A stretch of 5,707 nt of DNA from Mariprofundaceae bacterium (GTDB lineage: Bacteria; Pseudomonadota; Zetaproteobacteria; Mariprofundales; Mariprofundaceae): NCBI GenBank assembly GCA_030950965.1, contig JAUZQP010000175.1, positions 1-5,707 on the forward strand. The letters are read 5' to 3'. The position numbers and the translations under genes were made by a program. The notes beneath the pieces were generated by a model. That model was not told where the DNA came from. It made no database searches and saw only the letters and a list, made by a program, of their open reading frames with translations. This document shows, in pieces, positions 1 through 5,404 of this stretch (positions are counted from its first letter, which is position 1; every line of letters starts with the position of its first letter).

Positions 1-2
1 CC

Positions 3-887
3 TCTGATGTTAATAGCAATACAACAAATAATTTTGTTGACAACACAGGCAAGCCGCTAAAGAACCAAGCAGGCAAAGCTTCAACAGTACCTAATAGCAA
101 GGGAAGCAATGTCTTTTTGAAGTACGCCTATGTAGAAGGCAAATTAGCTGGTAAAGCCGCTGTGTTGCGTTTAGGGCTTTCTCATACACCTTGGATCGAC
201 TACGAACAGGGTTTGTGGAAACATCGTTATGTATCCAAAGTAGCTATTGATCAATATAAATATGATTCGTCCTCTGATTTGGGTGTTGGTCTGAAAGGCA
301 AGTTATCTGATGGCATGTTCGGTTACTGGGTAACGGCAACCAATGGTGAAGGCTACGGCACACAAACCAACAATAAAACCGCTGGTACTGGTACCGATTA
401 CAATATCCGCCTGGGCGCATACCCTGTTAAAGGCTTAACCCTTGATGTTCAATACCGTCATGGCTTTATGGGCACGAAGTCATCTGCGATTGGTGCACCA
501 GTAGCTACCTTGAACATATTAAACCAGGTCATGGTGACCTATGGTGTCGGTCACGACTATCGTATTGGTGCGAACTACATCAAGAACATCAAGAAGCTCA
601 ACAGCACTCAAGCTACCACAGCTAAAGAAGATACCTTCGCATTATGGGGCTGGGGCAACTTTGGCGACGGTTTAGGTGCCTTCGGTCGTTTTGAATCTGT
701 AAAGGACAAATTCAAAACGAATCCACAAAAGAAGACTCGCTATGTTTTGGGTGCAGAATATTCACCAGTTAAAAACATCAAGTTCTCTTTGGCGTATGAT
801 CACATGAATATTACCAATCTAAAGGGATTTTTGGGCGATACTCAAAAACTAACCCGTTACGGTTTATACTCTCAGATGAAGTTCTAA
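3..887 (+). CDS. Outer-membrane porin-like beta-barrel protein (5'-truncated by window edge)
   Basis: The frame is open from base 3 to the TAA at 885-887, giving 294 residues. The true start lies outside the window; the internal TTG at 117 is not a credible start because the reading frame continues upstream of it. The visible part begins with a loop rich in Asn, Ser and Thr (about residues 1-38). It continues with alternating hydrophobic/polar, Tyr- and Gly-rich strands such as LGVGLKGKL, YNIRLGAYPV, LTLDVQYRH and FSLAYDHM, as in transmembrane beta-barrels. The protein ends in YSQMKF; a terminal Phe is the usual BAM-recognition signal of outer-membrane proteins. The stretch from HTPWIDYEQGLW through RYVSK to NGEGYG recalls phosphate-selective (O/P-like) and related putative porins. 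The expected role is passive uptake of small solutes across the outer membrane; the substrate cannot be told. A strong terminator follows at once, so it is the last gene of its transcript. Confidence 0.8.
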   Translation, partial: SDVNSNTTNNFVDNTGKPLKNQAGKASTVPNSKGSNVFLKYAYVEGKLAGKAAVLRLGLSHTPWIDYEQGLWKHRYVSKVAIDQYKYDSSSDLGVGLKGKLSDGMFGYWVTATNGEGYGTQTNNKTAGTGTDYNIRLGAYPVKGLTLDVQYRHGFMGTKSSAIGAPVATLNILNQVMVTYGVGHDYRIGANYIKNIKKLNSTQATTAKEDTFALWGWGNFGDGLGAFGRFESVKDKFKTNPQKKTRYVLGAEYSPVKNIKFSLAYDHMNITNLKGFLGDTQKLTRYGLYSQMKF

Positions 888-910
888 GCACACATTGCAT
901 CCGCAATGAT

Positions 911-939
911 AAAGGCTCGCCTCGTGCGAGCCTTTTTTT
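911..939 (+). terminator. Rho-independent terminator of the porin gene
   Basis: A perfect 10-bp stem (AAAGGCTCGC, 911-920, with GCGAGCCTTT, 926-935) closes a 5-nt loop and runs into seven T residues (933-939). It lies 23 bases past the porin stop. On the opposite strand the same hairpin is followed only by TTTAT, so it may weakly stop transcripts of the convergent ATPase gene too. A smaller hairpin, CATTGC(ATCC)GCAATG at 893-908, sits just before it and has no T tract. Confidence 0.92.
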
Positions 940-986
940 GTGTTGATGGCCTCCAACCCTAATTACTATACCGTGGTAGCTAAACG

Positions 987-2357
987 TTAGCTTGCGATCA
1001 GCACGTCGCTGTCGATGATTCTTCGCACCTCTCCAGCCATGTAAAGTGGTAAAGAAAGCAAATGAAAGTCGCAATGGCTACCGTCGGCGGTGGCGTGGCT
1101 CTGTTGTAAGATGCTGGGGAGATCGGCATTGAGGCGCACAGCAAAGGGTGAGCCCTTCTCTCGAATGAACTGATGAAGCGATTTCAGTGTACCGCCCTTA
1201 CCCGCCTTCACTTCGATAGGAACAGGGAAACCTCCAGCAATCACGTAGTCAAGTTCGGCAGAGCTTGAGCGTGCCTCCCGCGCCCAGTAATGAAGATGCG
1301 GCGGAATGTGAGCATCCAGACTGCTGAGTAATGCCTGCCCGACCCACTGCTCCGCTAGTGCCCCTTGATTGATCATCAATAGATCCTCTTGCAATGCTCG
1401 GCTGGAAACCTGCATCATCGTCGAGACCAAACCTATATCCAGAAATAACAGCTTGAAAAACTTCGGGTTTTCTTCTGCTGCAAGGGGAAGCCCGTTGGCG
1501 GCACTGCGCACAACTTTTTGGATCACTCGCGCTAGACTTAATTGTTCAAGAGCCTTGGCTACACGAGGGGATGGCAATGAGCCATCAATTTCGCTGTATT
1601 TCACCTTTCGGCCAATCAATGTTGGTGCCTTGCGGAATACTTGCCTGATCAACGCTTGATCTTGATGGGGCGCATACTTGGAAAAATCATCGCTAAAGGT
1701 GGCTAATAGATCCTGTTTGAGCTGCTCCACCTGCCGGTAGTCTTTCGAGTCGGCAAATACACGTACCGCTTCGGGCATGCCTCCGACTGCTATGTTTTGT
1801 CGCATCAGTCCCATCAGTTTTTCGTGTAGCGGCAATGGTAACGCCGTGCCAGGAAACCAGTTTCCTATGAATTCTGCCAGTGATGATTCCCCCATTGCGT
1901 GCAGAAATTCGCTAAAATCCATGGGGTAGAGATGTAGGTAGGAGATGCGACCAACAGGCATGGAAAAAGAGGGGGAGGTCAATTCAAAATCGAGTAGTGA
2001 GCCTGCCGCAATCACATGCAGTGCTGGCATATCTTCATAAAAATAACGAAGCACTGCCAATAACGATGGTGCCGCCTGAATCTCATCGAGAAAAAGCAGC
2101 GATTTCCCAGGCTCAATGATTCGATTGAGGATCAGCCGCATGTTTGACACCATTTGTGATACATCATAGTTAGAGAAAAGTTCCGCATACTCAGGGTTTC
2201 GCTCAAAATTAAGCTCAACCAGTTCCAGCTCCTGTTGCTCGGCAAATAGCCGCACCAAGGTGCTTTTCCCCACCTGCCTTGCACCGCGCAAGATCAGCGG
2301 TTTATGGATCCTTTGATGATACCAGTGTGTTAATGAATGAATATGATGACGATACAT
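987..2357 (-). CDS. AAA ATPase of the AAA_14/DUF4143 family
   Basis: A 456-residue protein, the normal full length for this family. The N-terminal P-loop domain has Walker A GARQVGKST (residues 25-33), Walker B LLFLDEIQ (87-94), a sensor-like VIAAGSLLD (115-123) and the PVGR/LYPMDFSEF region (135-151) typical of AAA_14. The second half is DUF4143-like: a winged-helix-like stretch (about 220-310), then AELDYVI (367-373) and PIEVKAG (380-386). Asp370, Glu382 and Lys384 are spaced like a PD-(D/E)xK nuclease core, which this domain is known to resemble. These proteins are widespread and often occur alone; their cellular function is not established, and DNA-related or toxin/defence-like roles are only suggestions. 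The ATG at 2357 is the first in frame, but it has no strong Shine-Dalgarno (only GTGGGTT well upstream). The gene is convergent with the porin. A 6-bp inverted repeat, AGCTAA/TTAGCT (978-992), overlaps its stop codon. Regulation probably involves the paired repeats just upstream. Confidence 0.88.
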   Translation of the reverse strand: MYRHHIHSLTHWYHQRIHKPLILRGARQVGKSTLVRLFAEQQELELVELNFERNPEYAELFSNYDVSQMVSNMRLILNRIIEPGKSLLFLDEIQAAPSLLAVLRYFYEDMPALHVIAAGSLLDFELTSPSFSMPVGRISYLHLYPMDFSEFLHAMGESSLAEFIGNWFPGTALPLPLHEKLMGLMRQNIAVGGMPEAVRVFADSKDYRQVEQLKQDLLATFSDDFSKYAPHQDQALIRQVFRKAPTLIGRKVKYSEIDGSLPSPRVAKALEQLSLARVIQKVVRSAANGLPLAAEENPKFFKLLFLDIGLVSTMMQVSSRALQEDLLMINQGALAEQWVGQALLSSLDAHIPPHLHYWAREARSSSAELDYVIAGGFPVPIEVKAGKGGTLKSLHQFIREKGSPFAVRLNADLPSILQQSHATADGSHCDFHLLSLPLYMAGEVRRIIDSDVLIAS

Positions 2358-2384
2358 GAACGCATGCTAACCCACGAATAACAC

Positions 2385-2433
2385 AAAACACAAGGGTGTT
2401 TTTGATAAAATATAACTAAAACACAAGGGTGTT
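2385..2433. repeat. Two identical 16-bp operator-like direct repeats upstream of the ATPase
   Basis: AAAACACAAGGGTGTT occurs at 2385-2400 and again, without a mismatch, at 2418-2433. The start-to-start distance is 33 bp, close to three helical turns. Each copy contains an inverted repeat, AACAC-4-GTGTT, the form expected of a site bound by a dimeric regulator. The pair begins 28 bp upstream of the ATPase start codon and brackets its best promoter-like sequence. A role as repressor or autoregulatory sites is inferred from position and symmetry. Confidence 0.6.
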
Positions 2434-2435
2434 AA
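2407..2435 (-). promoter_or_regulatory. Putative sigma70-type promoter of the DUF4143 ATPase
   Basis: On the minus strand a TTAACA -35 box (2435-2430) is followed after 17 bp by TATTTT (2412-2407), or after 15 bp by the better-matching TATATT (2414-2409). The -35 overlaps the upstream operator-like repeat, and the downstream repeat would lie around the transcription start. This is the most promoter-like stretch in the AT-rich 133-bp gap between yheS and the ATPase. I see no convincing terminator for yheS in this gap, so read-through is also possible. Confidence 0.4.
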
Positions 2436-2490
2436 TCTATTTATGGTTAATTATGAGTAGCTATAGGAGGATTAGTCAAGCTTCGGTATG

Positions 2491-4386
2491 TTAATCATTC
2501 CCCGCATTCGCTTCTTCCAGTGCCTCACTGGCTTCTAGCCAGGCTTCTTCTAATTCATCGATGCGCTGTTGATGTTGTTTTTGCGCACTGCCCAGCTCTT
2601 TGAGGGTGTCGCCGTTGCTTTGCTCGTACAGAGCGGGGTCGGCTAATTGCATTTCGATTTCGGCTAACTGCGCTTGTGCTTGGCTTAGTGCTGTTTCCAG
2701 CTTGTTGACTTGCTGGCGCAGCGGTTGCGTGGCTTTGCGTTGTTCGGCGCGATTTTGGCGCGATGCTTTCCGCTCATGGGTGTTGCTACTGGACGCTTCA
2801 GCCTTCATGTGTTGCCGTTGCTCTAAACACCAACGCGCATAATCATCTAAATCGCCCTCAAATGGCGTGGCGTGCGGTGCTGATACCAGCCACAGTGTAT
2901 CGCAGACGGTACGCAGCAGATGACGGTCATGCGATACCACCACCACGCTGCCATTGAAATCTTGCAGGGCGAGGGTGAGGGCGTGGCGCATGTCTAAATC
3001 TAAATGGTTGGTTGGTTCATCCAGCAGTAAAATATGTGGTTGCTGATAGACCATCAGAGCCAGTACCAGTCTAGCCTTCTCGCCCCCCGATAGCGGTGCA
3101 ATGGGGTTGATGGCAGCATCATCGTGGAAGTCAAAACGCCCCAGCAGCGTACGGCACTCTTTTTCTGACAGCTCTTCATTGAGCATGGTGAGGTGCTGCA
3201 CGGGGCTGAGTTCTTCGTGCAATTGCTCCAATTGGTGCTGTGCAAAATAGCCGATACGCAACCCTTGCGCTTGTTGGTAATGCCCCGATAACGGTGCTTG
3301 TGACCCTGCCAACACACGCATCAAGGTGGACTTCCCTGCGCCATTTGGCCCCAGCAGACCGATGCGATCACCAGGCAGCAAGTGAAACGATTGTTGCTTC
3401 AGTAACACGGTAGGTGCATAGCCGATGTCCGCCTTTTGCAGTTGCAACAGGGGTGAGGGCATGAACGCAGGCGAATGGAAGGTGAAGGAGAATGGCGAAT
3501 CCGTATGCGCTGGTGCAATGCGCTGCATGCGCTCTAGGGCTTTGATACGGCTTTGCGCTTGCCGCGCCTTGGTGGCTTGGGCACGAAAGCGGCGGATGTA
3601 ACTTTCCATGTGTGCCACTTCGCGCTGCTGTTTTTGGTATTGCGCTTGTTGGGTCGCTAAATGTTCGGCGCGTGCGCATTCAAAATCGGTGTAACTACCC
3701 GTGTATAATGTAACTTTTTGCAGTTCGATATGCACCACACGATTAATGCAACGATCCAATACTTCGCGGTCATGGGAAATCAGCAACAGCGCGCCTTGGT
3801 ATTGACGCAACCATGCTTCCAGCCATACCACCGCTTCTAAGTCCAAATGATTGGTCGGCTCATCGAGCAATAACAGATCGGAAGGGCACATCAGCGCGCT
3901 GGCAACATTCAAACGCATGCGCCAACCACCCGAAAAATCACCCACAGGTTGCTGGAGTTGCGCACTATCGAAGCCCAAGCCGTGCATCAGCGTGGCAGCG
4001 CGAGCATGGGCAGCATAACCATCACACGCAGCCATCGCTTCGTGTAGTGCTGCGAGCTTGATGCCATCGTTGTTCGCTTCTGCCGTGGCAATATCCGCCA
4101 GTAGCTGAACCAGCACCGTGTCGCCCTGCATCACATAATCAACCGCAGCCATGGCAAGGGCAGGCGTTTCTTGCGAGACGTGGGCCATGCGGCAATCAGG
4201 ACGGATATGGAGCACCCCATCGTCGGCTTCGAGTTCACCCAGAATCATGCCGAACCACGATGATTTACCGCTGCCATTACGCCCAATCAAGCCGACTTTA
4301 TCACCGCGATGAATGGTTAAATCTGCACCTTCGAAGAGCAATTTATGACCACGGCGCAGGGCAAGGTTTTGGCATTGAATCATCAT
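2491..4386 (-). CDS. yheS: YheS-type ABC-F ATPase (ribosome-associated translation factor family)
   Basis: From the ATG at 4386 the product has 631 residues; E. coli YheS has about 637 and a very similar sequence. It has two ABC domains and no membrane segments. Domain 1 has Walker A GRNGSGKSS (35-43), signature SGGWRMRL (152-159) and Walker B LLLLDEPTNHLDL (171-183). A charged interdomain helix pair (about 245-290, containing RRFRAQATKARQAQSRIK) corresponds to the linker that ABC-F proteins insert near P-site tRNA. Domain 2 has GPNGAGKST (346-354), LSGGEKARL (432-440), ILLLDEPTNHLDLD (452-465) and SHDRH (485-489). A Gln/Glu/Lys-rich coiled coil fills about 522-631. All catalytic residues are present. 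ABC-F proteins bind the ribosomal E site and are thought to resolve stalled or misplaced tRNA; YheS itself is little characterised. The reading frame is open to an ATG at 4425, but that adds 13 residues absent from YheS, has no Shine-Dalgarno and lies inside a repeat. ATG 4383 is a possible alternative. Confidence 0.92.
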   Translation of the reverse strand: MMIQCQNLALRRGHKLLFEGADLTIHRGDKVGLIGRNGSGKSSWFGMILGELEADDGVLHIRPDCRMAHVSQETPALAMAAVDYVMQGDTVLVQLLADIATAEANNDGIKLAALHEAMAACDGYAAHARAATLMHGLGFDSAQLQQPVGDFSGGWRMRLNVASALMCPSDLLLLDEPTNHLDLEAVVWLEAWLRQYQGALLLISHDREVLDRCINRVVHIELQKVTLYTGSYTDFECARAEHLATQQAQYQKQQREVAHMESYIRRFRAQATKARQAQSRIKALERMQRIAPAHTDSPFSFTFHSPAFMPSPLLQLQKADIGYAPTVLLKQQSFHLLPGDRIGLLGPNGAGKSTLMRVLAGSQAPLSGHYQQAQGLRIGYFAQHQLEQLHEELSPVQHLTMLNEELSEKECRTLLGRFDFHDDAAINPIAPLSGGEKARLVLALMVYQQPHILLLDEPTNHLDLDMRHALTLALQDFNGSVVVVSHDRHLLRTVCDTLWLVSAPHATPFEGDLDDYARWCLEQRQHMKAEASSSNTHERKASRQNRAEQRKATQPLRQQVNKLETALSQAQAQLAEIEMQLADPALYEQSNGDTLKELGSAQKQHQQRIDELEEAWLEASEALEEANAGND

Positions 4387-4395
4387 GGTGGCGAA

Positions 4396-4400
4396 CTCCT
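4396..4400 (-). promoter_or_regulatory. Shine-Dalgarno that sets the yheS start
   Basis: AGGAG on the minus strand lies 9 nt upstream of the ATG at 4386-4384 (12 nt from the adjacent ATG at 4383). No comparable site precedes the in-frame ATG at 4425. The Shine-Dalgarno falls only 8 bp outside the end of the large palindrome, so a hairpin there could affect its accessibility. Confidence 0.75.
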
Positions 4401-4408
4401 GTAGCAGG

Positions 4409-4573
4409 TTAAGGTAACTCGCCATAAATAATCTACCAAAATCGCGCAGGGTTTTTATTCAGCATCAAGGCGCAAAAAGTATAGCATAGCTCGCTATGTA
4501 AGCTTTTTGCAACGCCGATGCTGGGCAAAAAGACAAGCGAGCTTGGTAGATTATTTATTGCGAGTTGCCTTAA
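4409..4573. repeat. 165-bp imperfect palindrome (MITE- or REP-like element) upstream of yheS
   Basis: Outer arms 4409-4439 and 4543-4573 are inverted repeats matching at 29 of 31 positions, and both end in TTAAGG. Symmetry continues inward: CAGCATC (4460-4466) with GATGCTG (4517-4523), GCAAAAAG (4472-4479) with CTTTTTGC (4503-4510), and CATAGC (4485-4490) with GCTATG (4493-4498) at the apex. All pairs are centred on about 4491, so the whole element could fold as one long hairpin in RNA or extruded DNA. It encodes nothing. The shape fits a non-autonomous miniature transposable element or an intergenic palindromic repeat. No clear target-site duplication is visible at its ends. It occupies most of the divergent gap between yheS and the 70-codon membrane protein; the remaining 4574-4650 holds nothing I recognise. 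Confidence 0.75.
4478..4486 (-). promoter_or_regulatory. Possible extended -10 promoter for yheS inside the palindrome
   Basis: The minus strand reads TGCTATACT (4486-4478), an extended -10 element with five of six matches to TATAAT. No good -35 lies 17 bp upstream. If used, transcription would begin within the palindrome, and the transcript would carry only one side of the hairpin before the yheS Shine-Dalgarno. Confidence 0.25.
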
Positions 4574-4651
4574 GTCGCGCATCTTGCCACCATGTTAGGA
4601 TATTGCTCTATTTTGCAGACTTATGATTGAAGCTGGATGTTTTTGGCTTGG

Positions 4652-4660
4652 TGATATACT
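4652..4660 (+). promoter_or_regulatory. Putative extended -10 promoter of the 70-codon membrane protein
   Basis: TGATATACT (TG-n-TATACT, five of six matches in the hexamer) lies 21 bp before the GTG start. No proper -35 is present at 17 bp (TTGAAG at 4627-4632 is 22 bp away), as is common for extended -10 promoters. The implied transcription start, near 4667, leaves a leader of only about 15 nt that contains the Shine-Dalgarno. Confidence 0.4.
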
Positions 4661-4662
4661 TT

Positions 4663-4676
4663 TCACCATGAGGTGA
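4663..4676 (+). promoter_or_regulatory. Ribosome-binding site that sets the GTG start, with a small overlapping hairpin
   Basis: GAGGTGA (4670-4676) is a strong Shine-Dalgarno 5 nt before the GTG at 4682. It therefore favours 4682 over the in-frame GTG at 4673, which lies inside the Shine-Dalgarno itself. TCACC (4663-4667) can pair with GGTGA (4672-4676) across a 4-nt loop, masking the site if the transcript starts far enough upstream. Confidence 0.5.
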
Positions 4677-4681
4677 TAATT

Positions 4682-4894
4682 GTGTGTAAACAATATCGTT
4701 TTACCGTATGGGGTGGGCTCGCTGGAATGGCTTATTGGTTGCTGGAGTCCATGCTCCACGCTTGGTTTTGGGGTGACGGTTCACTGGCTGTAACGCTGGT
4801 GGCTGAACACGATCCGAACGAATTTATCCTGATTATAACGGATTTAGGGGCGGATCTGTTTCTTGCTGTTTTCTGGGGGTTATGTAAGCGTTAA
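4682..4894 (+). CDS. Small two-helix membrane protein resembling the N-terminal module of PAS-type sensors
   Basis: A 70-codon frame beginning with GTG after a strong Shine-Dalgarno. Two hydrophobic segments are visible: residues about 7-30 (FTVWGGLAGMAYWLLESMLH and following) and about 48-67 (FILIITDLGADLFLAVFWGL). A short loop with the motif EHDPNEF (42-48) joins them, and the protein ends in CKR. The pattern YWxLES..H...(F/W)..GS, then DPNE, then a second helix is what I recognise from the membrane-anchored N-terminus of many proteobacterial histidine kinases and diguanylate cyclases, where it is followed by coiled coil and PAS domains. Here it stands alone. Asp54 and Asp58 inside the second helix are unusual. 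The next gene on the same strand begins with a coiled coil and PAS, so the two may work together. It is divergent from yheS. It could also be a decayed remnant; function is unproven. Confidence 0.65.
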   Translation: MCKQYRFTVWGGLAGMAYWLLESMLHAWFWGDGSLAVTLVAEHDPNEFILIITDLGADLFLAVFWGLCKR

Positions 4895-4954
4895 TCGGGC
4901 TTTCCTTTTAAGACGGTACAGCGTTGGTCAGAGGCTGGATGGCAATGTTTTTTT

Positions 4955-5108
4955 GTAGGGCGGACAGGGCCCCCGCGCAGCCGCCAACGCTAACTATACG
5001 GAAGGCTTTAAACACAAGAATAAGCCTCAAATCCCAACCCTCATTTTACAACATCCGTCTAAAGCGCATCAAAAGTTTGGCGGCTGCGCGGAGCCTTATC
5101 CGCCCTAC
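4955..5108. repeat. Inverted-repeat pair A (GTAGGGCGGA...TCCGCCCTAC), REP-like
   Basis: Arms 4955-4987 (33 bp) and 5077-5108 (32 bp) are inverted copies with three substitutions and one single-base indel. They begin GTAGGGCGGA and end in CGCAGCCGCCAA (or the complement). They enclose about 90 bp without recognisable content. GC-rich sequences beginning TAGGGCGGA are familiar as scattered intergenic palindromic repeats in proteobacteria, so this is probably one such element or two inverted copies. It forms the inside of the first tandem unit. Confidence 0.75.
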
Positions 5109-5120
5109 GCGCTGTCCTAC

Positions 5121-5157
5121 CTTAAACGGGAAGCCGTTAATCGGCTTCCCTTTTAAG
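5121..5157. terminator. Strong symmetric hairpin, probable bidirectional terminator
   Basis: Arms 5121-5136 and 5142-5157 pair over 16 positions with a single C-T mismatch, around the loop TTAAT. The core GGGAAGCCG/CGGCTTCCC is perfect. It is followed by TTTT on the plus strand and by GTTTAAG on the minus strand, so plus-strand termination is favoured. It could end transcripts from the membrane-protein gene at 4682-4894. A degenerate version, AAGCG-TTAAT-CGGGCTT, overlaps that gene's own stop codon at 4886-4902, which suggests the original terminator lay there. Confidence 0.65.
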
Positions 5158-5220
5158 ACTGAATATCCTTTAACAGCAACGTGTTGAACGGGGTGTGATG
5201 GCAAGGATTTGAATTCAAGG

Positions 5221-5327
5221 GTAGGGTGCGCTTGCGCACAACATGGCATTGTAGAACCCATACACTGGTTCATTTATCACACCGCTACATGCGTTGTACC
5301 GCCGTGTGGTGCGCAAGCGCACCCTAC
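5221..5327. repeat. Inverted-repeat pair B (GTAGGGTGCG...CGCACCCTAC)
   Basis: Arms 5221-5247 and 5301-5327 are inverted copies matching at 25 of 27 positions. Each arm also contains its own perfect palindrome, GTGCGC-TT-GCGCAC. The 53-bp interior codes for nothing evident. The ends share GTAGGG/CCCTAC with pair A while the rest differs, suggesting related element families. It forms the inside of the second tandem unit. Confidence 0.75.
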
Positions 5328-5404
5328 GCTTCACCGTTGCAGCTCTCTTTTTGTACCGTCTTAAAAGGGAAGCCAACAATTGAAGCAAAGGATAAATAAA
5401 CCCG

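Larger units (their letters stand above)
4898..5374. repeat. Two tandem nested inverted-repeat units filling the 510-bp gene-free stretch
   Basis: The gap 4895-5404 has no credible gene and is mostly repeats. Its outermost arms, 4898-4920 and 5352-5374, are inverted repeats matching at 22 of 23 positions. The inner part of the same arm (GGCTTCCCTTTTAAG and its complement) occurs twice more, back to back, in the hairpin at 5121-5157. The layout is arm - pair A - reversed arm, then GTTAATC, then arm - pair B - reversed arm. There are thus two units of about 235 bp (4898-5135 and 5143-5374), each preceded by GTTAATC and each enclosing a different inner inverted repeat. The first arm touches the stop codon of the membrane-protein gene. 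Remaining bases 4921-4954, 5160-5220, 5328-5351 and 5375-5386 hold nothing I recognise. Confidence 0.7.

Noticed and set aside
117..119. TTG as the start of the porin gene
   Set aside because: The same frame is open without a stop to base 3 and encodes a plausible continuation, so the gene is simply cut by the window edge.
811..1074. Minus-strand 87-codon frame across the porin end and terminator
   Set aside because: It overlaps the porin C-terminus, the terminator hairpin and the end of the ATPase gene, and has no recognisable protein features.
2465..2538. AGGAGG followed by an ATG at 2488 on the plus strand
   Set aside because: The spacing to the ATG is too long (about 17 nt), and the frame is only about 16 codons and runs antisense into the yheS 3' end.
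2600..4061. Several plus- and minus-strand frames of 64-103 codons inside yheS
   Set aside because: They are shadows of a well-conserved ABC-F gene, with Cys/Arg/Ser-rich translations and no motifs.
987..4386. Defence island or toxin-antitoxin system built around the DUF4143 ATPase
   Set aside because: The neighbours are a porin and a housekeeping ABC-F factor, with no nuclease, methylase or antitoxin-like gene; the ATPase appears solitary.
4898..5374. CRISPR array
   Set aside because: The repeats are inverted, nested and few, with no regular repeat-spacer spacing.
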